From: Corynebacterium sp. TAE3-ERU16
Lineage (GTDB): Bacteria > Actinomycetota > Actinomycetes > Mycobacteriales > Mycobacteriaceae
Assembly (NCBI RefSeq): GCF_019209935.1
Contig: NZ_JAHUTN010000001.1
Coordinates: 1-64,000 of the forward strand
Reading direction: 5' to 3'
Length of the DNA: 64,000 nt
The notes beneath the pieces are model-generated. The model was not told where the DNA came from. It saw only the letters and a program-made list of their open reading frames with translations, and ran no database searches. The translations under genes were made by a program, and so were the position numbers. Positions 58,887 to 64,000 of the stretch are shown piece after piece; the first letter of the stretch is position 1; every line of letters starts with the position of its first letter.

Positions 58887-59852
58887 ATGAACGAGCAGCA
58901 CGAAAACCCAGGTTCCCCCGACAGTTCCCCGAAGAGGATCGTGGTGATCACGACCGGCGGGACGATCGCGTGCACCACCGACCCGGACGGGGTTCTGCTC
59001 CCCACGGTGGCGGGATCCGAGCTCCTCGCACCGGTCGCCGCCCGGTTCGAGGCCTCGGACGTGGCGTTCGACGTCCGTGAGCTCAACCGGTTGGACTCCT
59101 CCTCGATGACCTTCGCCGACATCGACGAGATCCGGCGCGCTGTGGAGGATGCGCTGGCCGATCCGGAGATCGCCGGCGTCGTGGTCACCCACGGCACGGA
59201 CTCGATGGAGGAGACCGCGGTCGCCCTCGACACGTTCCACGCGGACGACCGGCCGGTCGTGCTCACCGGGGCACAACTCCCCCACGACCATCCGGATTCG
59301 GACGGCCCGCTGAATCTGCTGGACGCGGTCAACGTCGTCACCTCCCCGACCGCCCGCGGGATCGGGGTCCTCATCGTGTTCGGCCGGGCGGTTCTCCCCG
59401 CACGCGGTGCGGTGAAGTGGCACACCACCGATGAGCTCGCGTTCGCCACGAACGCGCCCGAGGAACCCACCCGGGCGGACGTGGTTCCGGCGGTGGATCT
59501 CGCGGACGTGGTCGTCCACATCATCCACGCCTACCCCGGTGCACCGCGGGAGCTCGTCGACTCCGCCCGCTCCGCGGGTGCGGACGGCCTCGTCATCGAG
59601 GCGATGGGGTCGGGGAACATAGGGACGGGACTCGCCGCCGCGGTGGGCGACGCGCTGCGCGACGGACTTCCCGTCGTGATCAGCACCCGGGTTCCCCGCG
59701 GAGAGGTCCGCGGAAGCTACGGCGGCGCGGGCGGCGGGGCAACGTTGAATTCCCTCGGCGCGGTCGGCTCAACCTACTTCCGTTCCGCACAGGCGAGGGT
59801 CCTGCTCGCGATCGCGATCGCCTCCGGACGCCATCCGGCGACCCTGTTCTGA
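58887..59852 (+). CDS. ansA: L-asparaginase
   Basis: The enzyme hydrolyses asparagine to aspartate and ammonia. The 321-aa type I/II bacterial asparaginase has the first nucleophile region TTGGTIA (T26), the second site THGTDSMEET (T101-D105) and K177 of the charge relay (GAVKWHT). There is no signal peptide, so it is cytosolic. The ATG at 58887 is preceded by CAGTCT at a 7-nt distance and by no ribosome site. It converges on the TM2 gene with a 15-bp gap. Confidence 0.93.
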   Translation: MNEQHENPGSPDSSPKRIVVITTGGTIACTTDPDGVLLPTVAGSELLAPVAARFEASDVAFDVRELNRLDSSSMTFADIDEIRRAVEDALADPEIAGVVVTHGTDSMEETAVALDTFHADDRPVVLTGAQLPHDHPDSDGPLNLLDAVNVVTSPTARGIGVLIVFGRAVLPARGAVKWHTTDELAFATNAPEEPTRADVVPAVDLADVVVHIIHAYPGAPRELVDSARSAGADGLVIEAMGSGNIGTGLAAAVGDALRDGLPVVISTRVPRGEVRGSYGGAGGGATLNSLGAVGSTYFRSAQARVLLAIAIASGRHPATLF

Positions 59853-59867
59853 TCCGACCCCGGCCGG

Positions 59868-60551
59868 TCACCGCTTCAACGGGATCCCCTGCGCGTCCGT
59901 GGAGATCGACCCGGTCAACAGCTTGATCAGGTCGACGAACTTCCAGATGACGGACGGAATCAGGAGGAAGAACCCGAATCCGAAGGTGATCAGGAAGATC
60001 AGGAAGGCGCCGCCGTACAACGCGAGCTGTACGATCCCGGTCTGTTTCTGCCCGATGTAGAAGTTGTGGATGCCGAGCTCCCCGAAGAACAGGCAGAGCA
60101 GGACAGCCACCACCCAGGATTTCTGCTCCACACCGAACTGGTTGTACCCCATGGTCCGGGCCCCGTACCCGGGGTTCGGCGGTTCGTACGCGCTGATCTG
60201 TCCGCCGTACGCCGGATCCCGCGGGTCCGCGGTCTGCGCCTGCGCGTCGTACGGCGAATACCCCCCGTCGTACGACGATGGTGTCTCCACGGGATCCGCG
60301 GCCGACGGGGAGGAGTCGGACGCCGCGGCGTCCCATCCCCCGGACAGCTGGTCGTATCCCGACGCCTGCGGACCATACCCGGCGGCCCACCAGTCCCCCG
60401 ACTGCGACGTGTCCCCGGCACCCGGATCCGAGGTGTGGGAATCCTCCCACCCCAGTGGGGTGTGTGCGTTCGACTCTACCGCGCCCTCCGCGGAGGATCC
60501 TTCGCCGGAAGGCTGCCCGTATTCGGGTCGGGACGGGTCTTTGCCAGTCAT
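59868..60551 (-). CDS. TM2-domain membrane protein with long disordered N terminus
   Basis: The 227-aa protein begins with about 140 residues rich in Ser, Gly, Asp, Pro and Tyr, with loosely repeated YG/YD-type units. It ends in a TM2 domain (two helices at about 145-165 and 178-200, with the FGELGIHNFYIG motif). TM2 proteins are of unknown function in bacteria. GGAG before the ATG at 60549-60551 supports the start. The 243-bp gap upstream (60552-60794) contains a weak 7-bp hairpin (60684-60704) that may terminate dinB. Confidence 0.88.
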   Translation of the reverse strand: MTGKDPSRPEYGQPSGEGSSAEGAVESNAHTPLGWEDSHTSDPGAGDTSQSGDWWAAGYGPQASGYDQLSGGWDAAASDSSPSAADPVETPSSYDGGYSPYDAQAQTADPRDPAYGGQISAYEPPNPGYGARTMGYNQFGVEQKSWVVAVLLCLFFGELGIHNFYIGQKQTGIVQLALYGGAFLIFLITFGFGFFLLIPSVIWKFVDLIKLLTGSISTDAQGIPLKR

Positions 60552-60683
60552 CGGATCTCCTCATGTGCGCGTTGCCTCGGGCTCCACCGGTCGGATCACG
60601 GTCCACCCGGCCGAGTATGCGGAAAACTCTACTTCATTTCCACAGCAGGTGAGTCACAACCCTGCAGCAGCCGGGCTTCGCGG

Positions 60684-60704
60684 CCGGGACTCTTCCCGTC
60701 CCGG
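60684..60704. terminator. Weak hairpin downstream of dinB
   Basis: CCGGGAC (60684-60690) pairs with GTCCCGG (60698-60704) around a 7-nt loop, 90 nt past the dinB stop. There is no T-run. Confidence 0.35.
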
Positions 60705-60794
60705 GGCTCCCGGTGGTGCGTCACACTCCGCATCGCCCGGGAGTCGCCTGACATTCCCATCCCCTCCCCCTCCCCGGAGATGGGACTGCGGCCG

Positions 60795-62192
60795 TCATCC
60801 ATCGACGCCTTCGTCGTCCGGGGCCGCGAACCAGTCATCCCAGTCCAGGGAGTCGAGCGGGTCCGCCGCGCGGAGACGTGGATCGTTCTCGTCGAAGTTC
60901 CGGGTCCTGCCCCGTTCGGTGGTCCGGGTCTCGAAGCGGACCGAGACGATCCCGTGGCCCGCCCCCTGCACCCAGCCGTGCCCGTACTCGGGGTGGTGGA
61001 CGTCCTGGGTCGCCTTCCACCGCGATTCGGGGGCGGGTTCCGTCACGGTCAACACCGGTGACTCATTGGCGGAACCGCGCACGCCGACCTCGTAGTCGGC
61101 GTCCGGTTCGGGAACCGTGATCCGCTGGTCGAGCTCCGGGAAGAGGACGTTCTGGCGGGCGTGTTCGAGCCCGGAGAAACTCACCCCGACCAACCGGACC
61201 GGGCCGACCTCGTTCGGGTAGCGGGCCAGGTTGTGGGCCACGGCCACGAGGGTGGCCTTCTCGTCGGTCGTGTACGGCAGGGACTGCGAGCGGGACTCCG
61301 TACGGAAGTCGGCCATCTTCAGTTTCACGGTGACCGTCCGGGCGCCACGTCCGTCGGCGAGGAGTCGACGGTGGGCACCCGCGGCAGCCCGGTCGATGGC
61401 GTCGTCCACCTCCGCGACCGTGGTCAGGTCCTTCGGGTAGGTGCGCTCCGAGGAGATCTGTTTCGCGACGGCGCGGGGGGCCACCGGCCGGTCGTCATGG
61501 CCGCGCGCGAGACGCCACAGGGCGACCCCCGCCGTTGACCCGAGGCTTATCCGGACCTCGGCCTCGGTCATCGCGGCGAAGTCCGCGATGGTGTCCACCC
61601 CGAGCTGATGGAGTTTGGCTTCGGCGACCGGCCCGATCCCCCACAGCTTCCGGACGGGCAGCGGATCGAGCATCTCGCGCTGTCTCTCGACGGGGATGAC
61701 GTAGACGCCGTCGGGTTTCGCCTCCCCCGAGCCGATCTTCGCGTACTGCTTGCCGGAGCCCGCACCGATCGAGCACGGGAGCCCGGTCTCGGCCTTCACC
61801 TCCGCGCGGAGGTTCTCCGCCCAGTCCCGGACCTCGTCCGGGGTCGCACCCACCAGGTCCGGCGGTTCCATGAATGCCTCGTCGATGGAGAGCTGCTCGA
61901 TGGTCCCCGCGTGCCTCCGGATCACCTCGAACACCCGTCGTGAGGCGGCCGAATAGACCTTTCCGCGCGGCGTGATCACCACCGCCCCGAAACCGACGAG
62001 TTTCTTCGCCTGGTGCATGGGCATCGCGGAGTGCGCCCCGAAGGCGCGCGCCTGGTAGGACGCACCGGCCACGACCCCCCGCCCCGAGACACCACCGACC
62101 AGTACGGGACGGCCCCGGAGCGTGGGACGGGTCAGCTGTTCGACGGAGGCGTAGAACGCATCCATGTCGACGTGCAGCACCCACCGTTGCAT
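60795..62192 (-). CDS. dinB: DNA polymerase IV (Y family)
   Basis: This translesion polymerase has 465 aa. It has the catalytic motifs HVDMDAFYASVEQ (D9, D11), the SIDEAF motif (D and E for the third metal site), the GSGKQYAKIGS segment and an intact little-finger domain (about 240-350). Beyond residue 360 there is a C-terminal extension of about 100 residues with a Trp/Gly/His-rich segment, seen in the DinP type of actinobacteria. No beta-clamp motif is clear at the very end. The ATG at 62190-62192 has TACGCT 7 nt upstream. Confidence 0.94.
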   Translation of the reverse strand: MQRWVLHVDMDAFYASVEQLTRPTLRGRPVLVGGVSGRGVVAGASYQARAFGAHSAMPMHQAKKLVGFGAVVITPRGKVYSAASRRVFEVIRRHAGTIEQLSIDEAFMEPPDLVGATPDEVRDWAENLRAEVKAETGLPCSIGAGSGKQYAKIGSGEAKPDGVYVIPVERQREMLDPLPVRKLWGIGPVAEAKLHQLGVDTIADFAAMTEAEVRISLGSTAGVALWRLARGHDDRPVAPRAVAKQISSERTYPKDLTTVAEVDDAIDRAAAGAHRRLLADGRGARTVTVKLKMADFRTESRSQSLPYTTDEKATLVAVAHNLARYPNEVGPVRLVGVSFSGLEHARQNVLFPELDQRITVPEPDADYEVGVRGSANESPVLTVTEPAPESRWKATQDVHHPEYGHGWVQGAGHGIVSVRFETRTTERGRTRNFDENDPRLRAADPLDSLDWDDWFAAPDDEGVDG

Positions 62193-62199
62193 GGGGGCC

Positions 62200-62205
62200 A
62201 GCGTA
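62200..62205 (-). promoter_or_regulatory. Candidate -10 box of dinB (leaderless)
   Basis: TACGCT on the minus strand, 7 nt before the ATG. No LexA box (GAACNNNNGTTC-type) is visible nearby. Confidence 0.4.
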
Positions 62206-62270
62206 TCGCGAAACGAACATGTGGGCGAATGACCGGCCGGGCCCATCTGCCGTCCGGCGGTCCGGAACGG

Positions 62271-62306
62271 GCCGGGCACCCGGGGAAATGACCCCGGGTG
62301 CCCGGC
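62271..62306. terminator. Hairpin downstream of ileS
   Basis: A perfect 15-bp stem (62271-62285 with 62292-62306) closes a 6-nt loop, 20 nt after the ileS stop codon and upstream of dinB. A TTTT run follows on the plus strand. Confidence 0.82.
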
Positions 62307-62325
62307 TTTTCGTGGGGTGGGTGTA

Positions 62326-64000
62326 TCAGGCCTTCGCCACCACCGCGGTGACCCCGGAGATGATGTCGTGCACGTCGCCGGTGAGATCCCCGGTGCGGAC
62401 CTCGAAACCGGTGGCGAGAACCTCCCCGGCGATGAGCTCGCGGTGACGCTCCGCCCACTCCAGCTTGTCTGCGGGGACCGAGAGCTCGACGGTGATCCGG
62501 TCGGAGACCTCGAAACCGCTGGACTTGCGGGCGTCCTGCAGGCCACGGACGATGTCCGCCGCCCAGCCCTCGGCCTCGAGCTCCGGGGTGACCGTCAGAT
62601 CGAGGACGACCAGACCCTCGGCTCCGTCGACCTGGGCGGTGGACTCCGGGTCGGCGGCCTTGAGGCGCTCGGTGTACTCGTTGGCCTTCAGCTCGACGCC
62701 GTCCGCGACGACGGTGTCCCCTTCCCGGGTGTAGTGACCGGACTTCACCGCCTTGATCACGCGCTGGACGTCCTTCCCGAGACGCGGTCCGGCCTCGCGG
62801 GCGTTGACGACGACCTCGAAGCGGCCGACCGAATCGACGTCGTCGGTGAGGGTGACCTCCTTGACGTTGACCTCGTCACGCAGGATGGAGGTGAACGGTG
62901 CGAGCAGTTTGGACTCCGGCATCGCCACCGTGAGCCTCGGCAACGGCAGCCGGTTGCGCAGCTTGTGGGACTTGCGCACGGAGCTCGCCGCGGAGCACAC
63001 TCCCCGGATCTGATCCATGGCGCGGACGAGGTCCTCGTCGACGGGGAAGTCGTCGGGGTCCGGGTAGTCGGTGAGGTGGACGGAGCGGCCTCCGGTGAGA
63101 CCCCGCCAGATGACCTCGGTGACCATGGGGAGCAGCGGGGCAGCGACGCGGGTCAGTGTCTCGAGCACGGTGTAGAGGGTGTTGAACGCCTCGGGGTGCT
63201 CGGTGTCACCGGCCCAGAACCGCTCCCTGGACCGGCGCACGTACCAGTTGGTGAGGGCGTCACAGAACCAGCGGACCTCGTCGCAGGCGCGGGCGATGTC
63301 CGTACCGTCGAGGGCGTCCCGGACGTTCGTGACGAGGTTGTGCAGCTTGGCCAGGATGTACCGGTCGAGGACGTTGTCGGAGCCGGTGGACCACTCCGCG
63401 GGCTTCGAGGAGTACAGCTGCAGGAAGCTGTAGGCGTTCCACATCGGCAGCAGCGCCTGCCGGACGCCCTCGCGGATGCCCTGCTCGGTGACGATGAGGT
63501 TGCCGCCACGCAGGATCGGCGAGCTCATCAGGAACCAGCGCATCGCGTCGGATCCGTCACGGTCGAAGACCTCGTTGACGTTCGGGTAGTTGCCTTTCGA
63601 CTTGCTCATCTTCAGTCCGTCATCGCCGAGCACGATGCCGTGGGCGACGCACTTCCGGAAGGCGGGCTTGTCGAACAGCGCGGTGGACAGGACGTGCATG
63701 GTGTAGAACCAGCCGCGGGTCTGTCCCGAGTACTCGACGATGAAGTCCGCCGGCCAGTGGGTCTCCACCCAGTCCTTGTTCTCGAAGGGGTAGTGCTTCT
63801 GCGCGAAGCTCATGGAACCGGACTCGAACCAGCAGTCCAGCACCTCGGGAACGCGGCGCATGGTGGACTTCCCCGTGGGGTCGTCGGGGTTCGGGCGGGT
63901 GAGTTCGTCGATGTGCGGGCGATGCAGGGACTCGGGTCGACGACCGAAGTCGCGTTCGAGTTCGTCGAGTGAGCCGTACACGTCGATGCGGGGGTACTCC
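62326..64000 (-). CDS. ileS: Isoleucyl-tRNA synthetase, C-terminal part (runs off the window)
   Basis: The visible 558 codons encode the C-terminal half of IleS, which charges tRNA-Ile. They include the class I KMSKS motif ([13 protein letters not shown]), the anticodon-binding domain and the long C-terminal domain of the eukaryote-like IleS type of about 1050 aa. That type can confer mupirocin resistance in some bacteria. The start and the HIGH motif lie beyond 64000. The frame is open to the window edge. Confidence 0.95.
   Translation of the reverse strand, partial: EYPRIDVYGSLDELERDFGRRPESLHRPHIDELTRPNPDDPTGKSTMRRVPEVLDCWFESGSMSFAQKHYPFENKDWVETHWPADFIVEYSGQTRGWFYTMHVLSTALFDKPAFRKCVAHGIVLGDDGLKMSKSKGNYPNVNEVFDRDGSDAMRWFLMSSPILRGGNLIVTEQGIREGVRQALLPMWNAYSFLQLYSSKPAEWSTGSDNVLDRYILAKLHNLVTNVRDALDGTDIARACDEVRWFCDALTNWYVRRSRERFWAGDTEHPEAFNTLYTVLETLTRVAAPLLPMVTEVIWRGLTGGRSVHLTDYPDPDDFPVDEDLVRAMDQIRGVCSAASSVRKSHKLRNRLPLPRLTVAMPESKLLAPFTSILRDEVNVKEVTLTDDVDSVGRFEVVVNAREAGPRLGKDVQRVIKAVKSGHYTREGDTVVADGVELKANEYTERLKAADPESTAQVDGAEGLVVLDLTVTPELEAEGWAADIVRGLQDARKSSGFEVSDRITVELSVPADKLEWAERHRELIAGEVLATGFEVRTGDLTGDVHDIISGVTAVVAKA

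Overview
The window is a high-GC actinobacterial chromosome segment that reads as Corynebacterium. The gene order is the corynebacterial one: glgP-pyk-lgt, an impA/hisF/hisI cluster inside a long his operon, bioB-bsaP, glgX, treY with a small RelA/SpoT protein, treZ, ilvA, dnaE1, lspA-rluD, dinB and ileS. The encoded HisA carries three residues I recall as typical of HisA-specialised enzymes of this genus. Many genes have a TANNNT -10 hexamer only 6-8 nt before the start codon, which suggests widespread leaderless transcription. No rRNA, tRNA, CRISPR array, phage gene or insertion sequence was found.

Layout. 1-216 is low-complexity poly-C/poly-G, probably a bad contig end. 268-7069 holds an M20 amidohydrolase, glgP, pyk and lgt. 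7245-18816 is a lipoprotein gene followed by the his operon, read leftwards from hisD (hisD-hisC-hisB-small membrane protein-MFS-hisH-hisA-impA-hisF-hisI-membrane protein-trpC-like). 19028-21290 is a tandem pair of two-domain YbjN proteins. 21287-23335 is bioB-bsaP-DUF2567-type membrane protein, under a perfect candidate BioQ operator. 23610-29441 contains a lipoprotein, a TetR regulator, glgX, a BRCT protein with a decayed exonuclease fold, and an unknown gene. 29570-36379 carries treY, a small alarmone synthetase, an unreported-looking 39-42 aa ORF, an S4 protein, a YigZ protein and treZ. 36407-40210 has a drug-type MFS exporter, ilvA and a membrane protein. 40321-50220 is an accessory-looking transport block. 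50174-64000 is core again: dnaE1, rarD, a membrane-anchored protein, rluD, lspA, two lipoproteins, asparaginase, a TM2 protein, dinB and the 3' part of ileS.

How the genes work together. GlgP, GlgX (TreX), TreY and TreZ together degrade glycogen and convert its debranched chains to trehalose, the sugar of corynebacterial mycolate glycolipids. Pyk and Lgt are housekeeping. The his operon lacks only hisG, hisE and the dedicated phosphatase. A relic of an ancestral trp region (a TIGR02234-like membrane protein and a trpC paralogue with altered catalytic residues) is attached to its 3' end. Together with the HisA signature this suggests that tryptophan synthesis was taken over by a complete trp operon elsewhere. 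The 40-50 kb block combines a heterodimeric ABC pair, a thioredoxin-reductase-like flavoprotein with a CPYC motif, and a complete Opp/Nik-type importer around one divergent control region. Uptake or processing of a small chelator or peptide is inferred, not shown.
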